A DNA stretch of 64,000 nucleotides from JAAYZQ01 sp034428935 (lineage in GTDB: Bacteria; Chloroflexota; Anaerolineae; JAAYZQ01), in the NCBI GenBank assembly GCA_034428935.1, contig DAOUHB010000207.1, positions 62,001 to 126,000 on the forward strand. The letters run 5' to 3'. The notes below the pieces were generated by a model, which saw nothing but the letters and a program-made list of their open reading frames with translations, did no database searches and was not told the origin of the DNA. The position numbers were made by a program, and so were the translations under genes. Position 1 is the stretch's first letter, and every line of letters begins with the position of its first letter. This document shows, one piece after another, positions 17,176 through 26,073 of this stretch.

Positions 17176-17823
17176 ATGTCGGAGGAGATTCTTGATAGGC
17201 TGGCCCGGGCCGTGGCCGACGGCGAGCCCGAAGAGGCGGAAACCCTGGCCCGGCAGGCCCTGGAACAGGGCCTGGACCCCTTGCGGTGCATCGACGAGGG
17301 GCTCACGCCCGGCATCGAGCGCGTTGGCGAGCTGTTTGACACGGGCGAATACTTCTTGCCCGACCTGATCATCGGCGGCGACGCCATGAAGGCCGCCCTC
17401 TCTGTCCTGGAGCCGGCCCTGACCGGCGCCCAGGGGCGCAAGATCCTGGGGCGCGTCGTCCTGGGCACCGTCGAGGGCGACCTGCACGAGATCGGCAAGA
17501 CCCTGGTGGGCACGCTGCTCACCGCCAACGGTTTCGAGGTCACCGACATTGGCATCGACCAGCCGGCCCGGGCGTTTGTCGATGCCGTCGCGAGGACCGG
17601 GGCGACCCTGGTCGGTGCCTCTGCGCTGCTGACGACGACAATGTTGCACCAGGGCGAGATCATTGAGGCCCTCAAGGAGGCCGGCCTCCGCGACCGCGTC
17701 AAGGTCATGGTGGGCGGCGCCCCTGTCACCGAGTCGTGGTGCAGCCAGATCGGGGCCGACGGCTATGCCGACGACGCCGTGTCGGCCGTTGCCCTGGCCC
17801 GAAGCCTGGTGGCCGGCGCCTGA
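17176..17823 (+). CDS. corrinoid protein (MtbC/MtgC-like)
   Basis: The 215-residue protein accepts the methyl group from the MttB-type enzymes on its cobalamin. An N-terminal helical cap (about residues 1-85) precedes a B12-binding Rossmann domain (about 90-215). The cobalt-ligating motif is DLHEIG (Asp102, His104, Gly107), with the later family blocks SALLTTTM and GGAPVT. ATG at 17176 follows GAGGAGG and is preferred over upstream in-frame codons because it gives the family length. It is the only corrinoid protein in a locus with six methyltransferases, so it may serve all of them. A second methyltransferase to tetrahydrofolate and a reductive activase are absent from the window. Confidence 0.95.
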   Translation: MSEEILDRLARAVADGEPEEAETLARQALEQGLDPLRCIDEGLTPGIERVGELFDTGEYFLPDLIIGGDAMKAALSVLEPALTGAQGRKILGRVVLGTVEGDLHEIGKTLVGTLLTANGFEVTDIGIDQPARAFVDAVARTGATLVGASALLTTTMLHQGEIIEALKEAGLRDRVKVMVGGAPVTESWCSQIGADGYADDAVSAVALARSLVAGA

Positions 17824-17865
17824 TCCCCGCCGGCCTGTTGAAAGGAGCCCATCAGGAGGAGGAAC

Positions 17866-19653
17866 ATGAAAACGCTGGACCGATTTGTGGTGAGTCTGCT
17901 CGGCGTCGTGCTGCTGGTCGTCCTGGCGACGTGCGGCGCCACGCCAGAACCGGCCAGTCCGCCGGTCGAGACCCAGGCACCGGCGACGCTTCCCCCCCAG
18001 GCCACAACGCCGCCGCTCGAGGCCACGGCTGCTCCCGAGCCCGCGGCCAGGACGAGCATCGTCGTGGCCATCCCCGAGGATCCACCGAGCTTTAACGCCT
18101 CCGTGGCGGATACGGGCTACGATGCCCTGGTCATGGAGCTGACCCTCCTCGGGCTGGCCGATCTGGACCCCGAAGGCAACGTCCTGCTCGAGCTGGCAGC
18201 CGAATTGCCCACCGTGGACAATGGCGGGGTAGTGATCGATGAAGACACGTGGACCATGGAAGTCACGTGGAAGCTGCGGGACGACGTGCGCTGGTCCGAC
18301 GGCACGCCGGTGACCGCCGCCGACGTCGTCTTTACCTACGAGGCCATCGTCGACCCCGAGACCGGCCTGTGGGTGCCCGGCATTGACTATGTCGACAGCG
18401 TCGAGGCTCTTGACGACAATACCGTGGTCATCTACTACAACTATGTCTATCCCGGCTATGCGACCCAGTTTGGCGGCGAGCAGCTCGTCATCTGGCCGGC
18501 CCACTACTGCGACCCGGAGCAGGGTTTTGTGGCCTGGGACTGTGGGCGGCAGCCCCTGAGCACCGGCCCCTACCTGCTGGAGGAATGGCAGGTGGGCGAT
18601 CACATGACCTTTGTCCGCAACCCCAACTATCACGAGGCGGGCAAGCCCGGCATCGACCAGGTCATCGTCCGCATCGTGCCCGACCCGTCCGTAGCCAAGA
18701 CGATGCTCATGCAGGGCGACGTCGACGTCTACATGTGGGCCACCGAGCCCATGCTCGACGACCTGAAAGACGCGCCCAACGTCCAGGTGAGCCAGGCGGC
18801 CACCAGCCGGTGGGTCATGCGCCTCTTCCCCAACCAGGCCGCCCGGGGCTCTATCGATCCCGAGGCCGATCCTCACCCCATCCTGGCCGACGTGCGCGTC
18901 CGGCGGGCCATTCGCCTGGCCATCGACGTCGATGGCATCTCCCAGGAGATCTTTCGCGGTTACGGCCAGCCGGTATGGACCGAGTTCTTCCGCCCACCCT
19001 ACCTGTGCGATGTCCCCAGGCCGGCCCACGACCCCGAGGCGGCCGCCGCACTGCTGGAAGAGGCGGGTTGGACCGACGAGGACGGAGACGGGATGCGCGA
19101 GTGCCACGGCTGTCTCCACGCGGCCGAGGGCGACCCGATGTCCCTGGAGCTGATGACCTACGCGGAGTATGGCGAAGCCCTGGAGCTTGCCCAGCAGTTG
19201 ATGGGCGAGATGTTGAATCAGATCGGCATGGACGTCCGGCTGAGCGTCGTCGAGGGCAGCGTCATGTGGGCCGACTACGAGAGCGGCGGCCTGGAGCAGG
19301 TGGGCGACTATGACCTCAACCTGTGGGACGACGGCTACTCGGGCGTGGATCCGACCGACTTTCTCTGGGAGCTGTACTACTCGACGGCCGCCGAGCCCGA
19401 CATGGGCTGGAACATCACGCGCTGGATCAACGCTGACTTTGACGCGCTGCTGGACGAGGCGTACACCCTCGACGAGGAGTACCGCCAGGAACTGTTCTGC
19501 CAGATGGCCCAGATCCTGGAGGAGGAACTGCCGGTGATCCTGCTCTTTTCCACGGTCAACGCCGATGCCCACTCTGCCCGCCTTCAGGGCGTGCAGTCGA
19601 CGGTCAACGACCTGGTGACCTGGAACGTGGCGGATTGGACTCTTGTGGAATAG
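17866..19653 (+). CDS. ABC substrate-binding lipoprotein, family 5
   Basis: The 595-residue SBP_bac_5 protein probably captures the substrate of the methyltransferase locus outside the cell. A lipoprotein signal ends at Cys23 (VLATC), followed by a Pro/Thr-rich linker to about residue 60. The fold is in normal order: SIVVAIPEDPPSFN, VRWSDGTPVTAADVV, STGPYLLEEW, MLMQGDVDVYMW and DVRVRRAIRLAIDVDG. A DEDGDG loop and a CHGC pair lie near residue 410, a feature common in Chloroflexota relatives. Family-5 proteins usually bind peptides, and use with amine demethylation genes is unusual. Two permease genes follow directly; no ATPase gene does. Confidence 0.92.
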   Translation: MKTLDRFVVSLLGVVLLVVLATCGATPEPASPPVETQAPATLPPQATTPPLEATAAPEPAARTSIVVAIPEDPPSFNASVADTGYDALVMELTLLGLADLDPEGNVLLELAAELPTVDNGGVVIDEDTWTMEVTWKLRDDVRWSDGTPVTAADVVFTYEAIVDPETGLWVPGIDYVDSVEALDDNTVVIYYNYVYPGYATQFGGEQLVIWPAHYCDPEQGFVAWDCGRQPLSTGPYLLEEWQVGDHMTFVRNPNYHEAGKPGIDQVIVRIVPDPSVAKTMLMQGDVDVYMWATEPMLDDLKDAPNVQVSQAATSRWVMRLFPNQAARGSIDPEADPHPILADVRVRRAIRLAIDVDGISQEIFRGYGQPVWTEFFRPPYLCDVPRPAHDPEAAAALLEEAGWTDEDGDGMRECHGCLHAAEGDPMSLELMTYAEYGEALELAQQLMGEMLNQIGMDVRLSVVEGSVMWADYESGGLEQVGDYDLNLWDDGYSGVDPTDFLWELYYSTAAEPDMGWNITRWINADFDALLDEAYTLDEEYRQELFCQMAQILEEELPVILLFSTVNADAHSARLQGVQSTVNDLVTWNVADWTLVE

Positions 19654-19708
19654 GCGAGGCATGCGAGGGCCGGTCGTCCTCGACTAGAGCCGCGAATCTG
19701 GAGGAGTC

Positions 19709-20749
19709 TTGGGGCGCTATGTAGCACGGCGGCTGCTGCAGACCATCCCGATGTTGTTGCTCATGAGCGTCCTGCTCTTTGCGCTGGTAAACCTGGCGCC
19801 GGGCGGGCCGTTGGCCGGGCACAGCCGCTCGCGCCACGTCCGCCCGGAGCGCCTGGAAACGCTCAAGCGCCAGCTCGGGCTGGACAGGCCCCTGGCCATG
19901 CAGTATCTCATCTGGCTGGCGGGCAACGACTGGATGATGGTCGATGCCGACGGCGATGGGGTGGCCGAAAGCCGGGGAGAGCGGCGCGGCATCCTGCGCG
20001 GCGACTTTGGCTTTTCCTACCAGACCCGCCAGCCTGTGCTGCAAGAGATCGCCGGCCGCCTGCCGAATACCGTCTATCTCATGAGCGTGACGCTCCTGGT
20101 GGTGGCCGTCATTGCCGTTCCCCTGGGCATCCTGTCGGCCATCAAGCAGTACTCGGCCTTTGACATCCTGGTCACCACCCTGTCCTTCATGGGCCAGGCC
20201 ATCCCCGAGTTCTGGCTGGGCTTGATCCTGATCCTGGTCTTTTACGCCTGGCTCAAGAATCCGGCTACCGGTGCGCCCCTCCTGCCGGCGGGCGGCATGC
20301 ACACCCTGGGCGCCGGTTTCAACCTGTGGGACTGGATCAAGCACCTCATCCTGCCCGTGACCATGGGCATGGTGGGCTGGGTGGCCTGGTACTCGCGCTT
20401 CTTGCGTTCGAGCATGCTCGACGTGATCCACCAGGACTATATTCGCACGGCCCGCGCCAAGGGCCTGCGCGACCGGACCGTCATGTTCCGCCACGCCCTC
20501 AAGAACGCGGCCATCCCCCTCGTGACCATCTTGGCCCTGGACCTGCCGTGGATCTTTGCCGGGTCGCTGTACGTGGAGACCATCTTTTCCTGGCCGGGCA
20601 TGGGCCGGCTCTTTTACCAGTCGGCCATGAAGCGCGACTATCCGCTGCTGCTGGCCATCCTGATCATTGCCACCGGCGTCACCCTGCTCTGCAACCTGCT
20701 GGCCGACATCGCCTATGCCTACCTTGATCCCAGGGTGCGCTATGACTGA
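19709..20749 (+). CDS. ABC permease, DppB type
   Basis: This 346-residue inner-membrane subunit opens with the family block YVARRLLQTIPMLLLMSVLLFALVNLAPGGP. It contains about six helices and ends with the coupling-loop motif DYIRTARAKGLRDRTVMFRHALKNA (the EAA motif that contacts the ATPase) and FAGSLYVETIFSWPGMG. The start is TTG at 19709 with GAGGAG 3 nt away, and the resulting N-terminus matches the family. It overlaps the next permease gene by 8 nt. It forms the import channel with that protein and the preceding lipoprotein. Confidence 0.92.
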   Translation: MGRYVARRLLQTIPMLLLMSVLLFALVNLAPGGPLAGHSRSRHVRPERLETLKRQLGLDRPLAMQYLIWLAGNDWMMVDADGDGVAESRGERRGILRGDFGFSYQTRQPVLQEIAGRLPNTVYLMSVTLLVVAVIAVPLGILSAIKQYSAFDILVTTLSFMGQAIPEFWLGLILILVFYAWLKNPATGAPLLPAGGMHTLGAGFNLWDWIKHLILPVTMGMVGWVAWYSRFLRSSMLDVIHQDYIRTARAKGLRDRTVMFRHALKNAAIPLVTILALDLPWIFAGSLYVETIFSWPGMGRLFYQSAMKRDYPLLLAILIIATGVTLLCNLLADIAYAYLDPRVRYD

Positions 20750-21674
20750 TGCACGCGCGCTGCCCATAGGCGGGGACCGGATGCGTCCCGCCGAGACGAT
20801 GTGGACCATGGTCTGGCGCCGCTTTCGCCGCCACCCGGGTGCCATCGCCGGGAGCGTCGTCTTGTTCCTGGTCGTCGCCAGCGTACTCCTGGTGCCCCTC
20901 TCGCCCTTTGACCCGGAGGCGTCGGACATGGCGCACCGGTTGGAGCCGCCGTCCTGGCGGCATCCCTTTGGCACCGATCCCCTGGGCCGTGACATGCTGA
21001 CGAGGGTCCTCTATGGGGGGCGGATCTCGTTGGCGGTGGGGTTCATGGTAGTGCTGGTGACGCTGCTCATCGGCGTTCCCGTGGGCGCCATCGCCGGCTA
21101 CCTGGGCGGCAAGGTGGACAACGTCCTGATGCGCATCACCGACGCCGCCTTGGCGCTGCCCTCCCTCCTGGTCCTTATCCTGCTGAGTGCCATCGTCCGC
21201 GAGGTCAGGCTGCCCTTCTTTGAGCGCAACAACGTCCTGGCCATCGCCCTGGTCATCGGCATCCTGTCGTGGATGACGACGGCGCGCCTGGTGCGGGCCA
21301 CCTGCCTGACCATCCGCGAAAAAGAGTTTGTCACGGCGGCCCACTGCCTGGGCGTTTCCAGCCCGCGCATCGTCATCCGCCACATCCTGCCCAACGCCAT
21401 CGGCCCCATCATCGTCGAATCGACCCTGGAGGTCGGATACGCCATCATGGAGGAGGCAGGGCTCTCCTTCCTCGGCTTTGGCATCCAGCCCCCCACGCCA
21501 AGCTGGGGCAACCTGTTGAGCACCGCGCCCGAGCACATGCTGAAACATCCCTGGCTGGCCATTTTTCCCGGCCTGATGATATTTGTGACCATCATCTCGG
21601 TCAACTATATCGGCGATGGCCTGCGTGATGCCTTTGACCCCTTCAAAGTGCTGCAAAAGATTGGAGAAGTGTAA
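20742..21674 (+). CDS. ABC permease, DppC type
   Basis: This 310-residue partner permease has an N-terminal helix (MVWRRFRRHPGAIAGSVVLFLVVASVLL), the family motif FGTDPLGRDMLTRVLYGGRISL, and a C-terminal EAA loop (KEFVTAAHCLGVSSPRIVIRHILPNA). The ATG at 20742 overlaps the stop of the previous gene, which decides the start. No OppD/OppF ATPase follows. Instead a methyltransferase gene begins 1 bp after the stop codon. The ATPases encoded at 34-36 kb or 41.6-43.6 kb, or others outside the window, must energise it. Confidence 0.92.
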   Translation: MTDARALPIGGDRMRPAETMWTMVWRRFRRHPGAIAGSVVLFLVVASVLLVPLSPFDPEASDMAHRLEPPSWRHPFGTDPLGRDMLTRVLYGGRISLAVGFMVVLVTLLIGVPVGAIAGYLGGKVDNVLMRITDAALALPSLLVLILLSAIVREVRLPFFERNNVLAIALVIGILSWMTTARLVRATCLTIREKEFVTAAHCLGVSSPRIVIRHILPNAIGPIIVESTLEVGYAIMEEAGLSFLGFGIQPPTPSWGNLLSTAPEHMLKHPWLAIFPGLMIFVTIISVNYIGDGLRDAFDPFKVLQKIGEV

Positions 21675-21675
21675 C

Positions 21676-23130
21676 ATGTCCGAGGACCGCCCGCCCATCG
21701 AACCCATCCGGCCCGCCTTTCACGTGCAGTTCCTCACCGAGGCCCAGTTGGACGCCATGCAAGAGGCCACTTTGCGCCTCCTGGAAGAGACCGGCGTCCA
21801 TCTGCCATCGGAGCAAGCCCTGTCCATCCTGTACGCCCACGGTGCCCGGGTGGATGCCCACACGCAGGTGGTCCGTTTTCCCCGTGACCTGGTGCGGCGG
21901 GCCATGGCGCAGGTGCCGCGCACCTTCCAGGTGGGGGCCCGCGACCCTGCCTGTGACTTTTGCCTTGGGGATGGCGCGACCTACTTTACCACCGACGGCT
22001 GCGGCGTTGAGGTCGTGGACCTGGAGACGGGGCAGCAGCGGCCCTCGTGCAAGGAGGACGTGGGCCGCATGGCCCGCGTGGCCGACTACCTGTCGTCCAT
22101 TGCCTTTTACTGGCCCATGGTGAGCGCCCAGGACTGTGGCAAAACGGCGCCGCTCCACGAGCTGGACGCGTCGTGGAACAACACGGTGAAACACGTGCAG
22201 AGCGAGACGCTCATGGGCGCCGGCCCCGCGCGCTATGCCGTCGAGATGGCCACGGTGGTGGCCGGCAGTCGCGAAGAGCTGCGCCGTCGCCCGGTGCTGT
22301 CGCTGGTGCTGTGCACCATTGCCCCCCTGGCCCACGACAAGGAGGGCATCGAGGGGGCCCTGCTGCTGGCCGAAGCAGGGGTGCCCGTCGGCTTCCTGGC
22401 CATGCCGACCCTGGGCACCACGGCCCCGGCGACGCTGGCCGGCGCCCTGGCCGTGGGCGACGCCGAGATCGTCAGCGGCACGGTGCTCCTTCAGCTTGCC
22501 CATCCCGGCGCCCCGGTCTTTTACTCTATCATGCAAGGCTGGGCCGATCCCCGCTCGGGCACGTATGTGCCCTACCCCCTGGATGCTCGCTGCCGCTACG
22601 CGCCGGTGGCCATGGCCCATCGCTGGGGCATGCCCGCCTTCGGCGGCGCCTATGGCACCGAGAGCCCGCGGCCGGCCACCTGGCAAGCCGCCGCCGACGT
22701 GGCCCTTGACCCCTTTCTGGTGAGCCTGGCCGGCGCCGAGTGGGTGACGGGCCTGGGGCTCAACCGCAACTTTACCCTCCTCTATCCCGAGTCCATCATC
22801 CTCGACGACGAGCTGTACCACCGCGCCCGGTATGCCCTGGCGGCCATGGAGGTGACGGACGAGACCCTGGCCCTGGACGTCATCCAACGCGTAGGGCCCG
22901 GCGGCCACTTCTTGCGCGAAAAGCACACCCGCCAGCACATGCGCACCGCCATGTCACCCGGATTGACCCACCAGCCGGGTCCCGGCGGCAAGTATCGCGA
23001 TCCGCACGAGGTGGCCCGCGAGAAGGTGCGCTGGATCCTGGAGCACCACCGGCCCGCACCGCTGGAGGGGGCACAACAGGCAGAGATGGCCCGCATCCTG
23101 GCCGCCGCCGACCGCGAGCTCGGTTCGTAG
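21676..23130 (+). CDS. MttB-superfamily methyltransferase 3
   Basis: This 484-residue MttB-type methyltransferase is closest to copies 2 and 5 of the locus. It shares IEPIRPAFH, TDGCGVEVVDLETGQ, FYWPMVSAQDCGK, NTVKHVQSETLMG and CTIAPLAHDKEGIEGA. No in-frame TAG interrupts it. The ATG lies 1 bp after the upstream permease stop with GGAGAAG as ribosome site. This tight junction puts importer and methyltransferases in one operon. The next methyltransferase starts 1 bp after its stop. Confidence 0.9.
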   Translation: MSEDRPPIEPIRPAFHVQFLTEAQLDAMQEATLRLLEETGVHLPSEQALSILYAHGARVDAHTQVVRFPRDLVRRAMAQVPRTFQVGARDPACDFCLGDGATYFTTDGCGVEVVDLETGQQRPSCKEDVGRMARVADYLSSIAFYWPMVSAQDCGKTAPLHELDASWNNTVKHVQSETLMGAGPARYAVEMATVVAGSREELRRRPVLSLVLCTIAPLAHDKEGIEGALLLAEAGVPVGFLAMPTLGTTAPATLAGALAVGDAEIVSGTVLLQLAHPGAPVFYSIMQGWADPRSGTYVPYPLDARCRYAPVAMAHRWGMPAFGGAYGTESPRPATWQAAADVALDPFLVSLAGAEWVTGLGLNRNFTLLYPESIILDDELYHRARYALAAMEVTDETLALDVIQRVGPGGHFLREKHTRQHMRTAMSPGLTHQPGPGGKYRDPHEVAREKVRWILEHHRPAPLEGAQQAEMARILAAADRELGS

Positions 23131-23131
23131 C

Positions 23132-24571
23132 ATGGGCCTATCACTCGAACCCGTGCTCACCCGCGCTGACGTCGAGCGGATCCACGAGCAAAGCCTCGAC
23201 CTGCTGGAGCGGGTGGGCATCGACTACAAGACGCCGCGGGCACTGGCCATCCTGGAACAGGCAGGCTGCCCCGTGGATCACGACGGGACGCGGCTCAAGC
23301 TGCCCCGCGACGTGGTCGAGTGGGCCTTGCAGCAGGCGCCCCGCCTGGTGCGGTTGGCTGCCCGCGATCCGGCCCGAGACGTGATCCTCGACGGTCGCCG
23401 CCCGCACCACACCACCGACAGCCAGGGCACCCAGGCGGTGGACCTGGCCAGCGGCGAGCGGCGCGCCTCCACGGCGCGAGACCTGGAGCGCGGCCTGCTC
23501 CTGGCCGACGCCCTGGACCGGATCGAGATCGTCAACGTCATGGTCGCTGCCAGCGACGTCCCGGCCCACGTGCGCACCGTGCAACACATGGCCACGGCCT
23601 TTTGCCACACCTCCAAGCCCGTGCGCAGCGGCGTCCTCCATCCCGGGCAGGTGCCCTACCTGGTGGAGCTGGTCTGTGTCGCCCTGGGGGGCGAGTTCCG
23701 GCCCATCTTCTCGGCCACCGACTGCACCATCTCGCCGCTCATGCACGATGGGCCCATGACCGAAGCCTGTATCGAGCTGGTCCGCCTCGGCGTGCCCATC
23801 CTCATCTATCCCATGCCCCTATCGGGCGGTACAGCCCCCCTCACGCGGGCCGGCACGGTGCTGCTGCACAACGTCGAGGTCCTCAGCGCCGTGACCCTCT
23901 TCCAGCTCGTGCGGCCCGGTGCGCCCCTCATCTATGGCACCGGGGCGTCGCAGATGGATATGCGCACCGGCCGCTACGGCGGCGGCGCCGGCGAGTACGG
24001 CCTGAAGCTGGCCCTGCACGAGATGGCCCGCTTTTACCACCTGCCCACCAACCTGTGGGGCCTGTCCACCGCCTCAGACGAGCTCGACGCCCGCTACGGG
24101 CACGAGGCAACGGCGTCGGTGCTGCTGGCCGCCCTGGCCGGCGCGGACGAGATCTATAGCGTCGGGCTGCTCGGCTCGGCCCAGATCCTGTCCCTGGAAA
24201 AGATGGTCCTCGACAACCACCTCATCCACCAGGTCGAGGTCATGACGCGTCCCTTTCTGGCCGGCGACGCCCAGCTCCAGGCGGATCTCATCGCCGAGGT
24301 GGGCATTGGCGGGCACTATCTCTCGCGGCGCGAGACGCGGGCGGCCCTGCGCCAGGAGTACGTCGAACCGTGGCCGCCGGCCGGCAAGACGGCGCTCCAG
24401 CTTGCCCGGGCCGAGGCGTTCGAGATCCTGGAGCGGCACCGGCCCCCGCCGCTGCCCGATGGCGCGCCCGAGGCCATGGACGCCATCGTCGCCGCGGCCG
24501 GCCGTGCCCTCGCCCCTCCCGGGTGGCGGCACAAGGCGGCAGGGCCGGAAACCGAAGGGAGGTCCGCGTGA
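23132..24571 (+). CDS. MttB-superfamily methyltransferase 4
   Basis: The 479-residue MttB-type enzyme is of the more divergent group in this locus. It starts LTRADVERIHEQSLDLLERVGIDY and has HHTTDSQGTQAVDLASGE in place of the TDGCG turn of copies 2, 3 and 5. The barrel block LSGGTAPLTRAGTVLLHNVEVLSAVTLFQLVRPGAPLIYG is standard. The start codon is 1 bp from the previous stop, and its stop overlaps the GTG of copy 5 (GTGA). There is no amber codon. It probably acts on a different methylated amine or a later demethylation intermediate; that is inference. Confidence 0.9.
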   Translation: MGLSLEPVLTRADVERIHEQSLDLLERVGIDYKTPRALAILEQAGCPVDHDGTRLKLPRDVVEWALQQAPRLVRLAARDPARDVILDGRRPHHTTDSQGTQAVDLASGERRASTARDLERGLLLADALDRIEIVNVMVAASDVPAHVRTVQHMATAFCHTSKPVRSGVLHPGQVPYLVELVCVALGGEFRPIFSATDCTISPLMHDGPMTEACIELVRLGVPILIYPMPLSGGTAPLTRAGTVLLHNVEVLSAVTLFQLVRPGAPLIYGTGASQMDMRTGRYGGGAGEYGLKLALHEMARFYHLPTNLWGLSTASDELDARYGHEATASVLLAALAGADEIYSVGLLGSAQILSLEKMVLDNHLIHQVEVMTRPFLAGDAQLQADLIAEVGIGGHYLSRRETRAALRQEYVEPWPPAGKTALQLARAEAFEILERHRPPPLPDGAPEAMDAIVAAAGRALAPPGWRHKAAGPETEGRSA

Positions 24572-26064
24572 CGCATTGCACCGCGCCGGCGCTCGAGCCC
24601 ATTCGGCCTGCCTACCGGCTGCGCATCCTCGACGACGGGCAGATCGCTCAGCTCAAGGGGGCCACGCTGGAGCTGCTGGACGAGGTGGGCATTCACTGCC
24701 CCTCCGCCGCGGCGCAGGCCATCTATGCCGGGGCCGGGGCACGCCTGGACCGGGAGACCGGCGTCGTCCGGCTGCCCCCCGACCTCGTCGTGGAGGCCAT
24801 GGCCCGGGCGCCACGCCAATATGTCCTCGGCGCCCGCTCTCCCGACCACGACCTGGTCCTCGACGGCAGCGCGTTCTACTGCGCCACCGACGGCTGCGGC
24901 ACCGAAACCGTCGACGCCGCCACCCGGCAGCGCCGCCCGTCGGTCAAGGCCGACGTGGCGGCCATGGCGCGCGTGGCCGACCGGCTGTCGTCCATCGGCT
25001 TTTACTGGCCCATGGTCAGCGCCCAGGACCATCCCGCCTGCGCGCCGCTGCACGAGATGGACGCCAGCTTCCGGAACACGGTCAAGCACGTCCAGACCGA
25101 GACGGTCATGGGCGCTCGCATGGCTCGCTACGCCGTCGAGATGGCCCAGGTGGTCGCCGGCGACACCGAGACGCTGCGCCAGCGCCCACCCCTGTCGTCC
25201 CTCATCTGCACCATCGCCCCCCTGGCCCACGACGCGGGCGGCATGGAGGCGGCCCTGGCCTTTGCGGCGGCAGGGCTGCCTGTGGGCTTTATGAGCATGG
25301 CCAACGCCGGTTCCACGGCCCCGGCCTCGCTGGCGGGCACCGTGGCCATGGCCGATGCCGAGATCGTCTCGGCCATGGTCCTCGTGCAGTTGGCCCATCC
25401 TGGGGCGCCGGTCTACCACTCGCTCATGCCCGGGATCATGCACCCGCGCACCGGAGGCTACCTGGCCACCGCCTGGGAGGGGGAGCTTCTCTATGCCATC
25501 GGCGTCGAGATGGCCCACGCCTGGGGTGTGCCGGCGCTGGCCGGGGTCTTTGGCACCGATGCCACGGTGCCGGGTTGGCAGCAGGCCGCCGAGTCGGCGA
25601 GCTGCCTGCTGTTGTGCGCCCTGTGTGGCGCCGAGATGGGCGCGGGCATGGGCCTGCTGGAAGGCTGCACGCTCCTCTATCCCGAGGCCATCATCCTCGA
25701 CAGCGACGTCTACCACCGGGTGCGCTGCGACGCGGCGGGGCTCGACACCGGCCCCGAGGCCCTGGCCCTGGACGTCGTCAAGGCAGTGGGCCCCAGGGGG
25801 CATTTTCTCCTGCAGCGCCACACCCGCACGCATCTTCGCCGCCGGCAGTTCTCCGATCTGGTCGCCCAGCCGGACCCGGAAGGCTTCCGCGACCCCCTAA
25901 GTGTCGCCCGGGAAAAGGTTGAGGCCATCCTGGCCGATCATCGTCCCCTTCCCCTCGACGGCGCGCAGTTGGCCGAGCTTGATCGCATTCTGGCGGCCGC
26001 CGAGGAAGAGTTGTCGGGCAGCAATGGCCCCCACACAAGTACCCCGCGGGGTGAGAGCCGTTAG
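24568..26064 (+). CDS. MttB-superfamily methyltransferase 5
   Basis: This 498-residue MttB-type methyltransferase is related to copies 2 and 3 by EPIRPAYRL, TDGCGTETVDAAT, FYWPMVSAQDHPA, NTVKHVQTETVMGA and CTIAPLAHDAGGMEAA. The start is GTG at 24568, fixed by the GTGA overlap with the upstream stop and by GGGAGG upstream. The tail ends in a short Ser/Pro-rich stretch after residue 480. It shares the single corrinoid protein of the locus, as far as the window shows. Confidence 0.9.
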   Translation: MTHCTAPALEPIRPAYRLRILDDGQIAQLKGATLELLDEVGIHCPSAAAQAIYAGAGARLDRETGVVRLPPDLVVEAMARAPRQYVLGARSPDHDLVLDGSAFYCATDGCGTETVDAATRQRRPSVKADVAAMARVADRLSSIGFYWPMVSAQDHPACAPLHEMDASFRNTVKHVQTETVMGARMARYAVEMAQVVAGDTETLRQRPPLSSLICTIAPLAHDAGGMEAALAFAAAGLPVGFMSMANAGSTAPASLAGTVAMADAEIVSAMVLVQLAHPGAPVYHSLMPGIMHPRTGGYLATAWEGELLYAIGVEMAHAWGVPALAGVFGTDATVPGWQQAAESASCLLLCALCGAEMGAGMGLLEGCTLLYPEAIILDSDVYHRVRCDAAGLDTGPEALALDVVKAVGPRGHFLLQRHTRTHLRRRQFSDLVAQPDPEGFRDPLSVAREKVEAILADHRPLPLDGAQLAELDRILAAAEEELSGSNGPHTSTPRGESR

Positions 26065-26073
26065 GAGGTCGCC

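Noticed and set aside
16897..19662. Very long minus-strand open frame (about 920 codons) opposite the methyltransferase, corrinoid and binding-protein genes
   Set aside because: It lies antisense to genes with clear families, and its translation is Gly/His/Arg/Val-rich with no domain. Such frames are common in high-G+C DNA.
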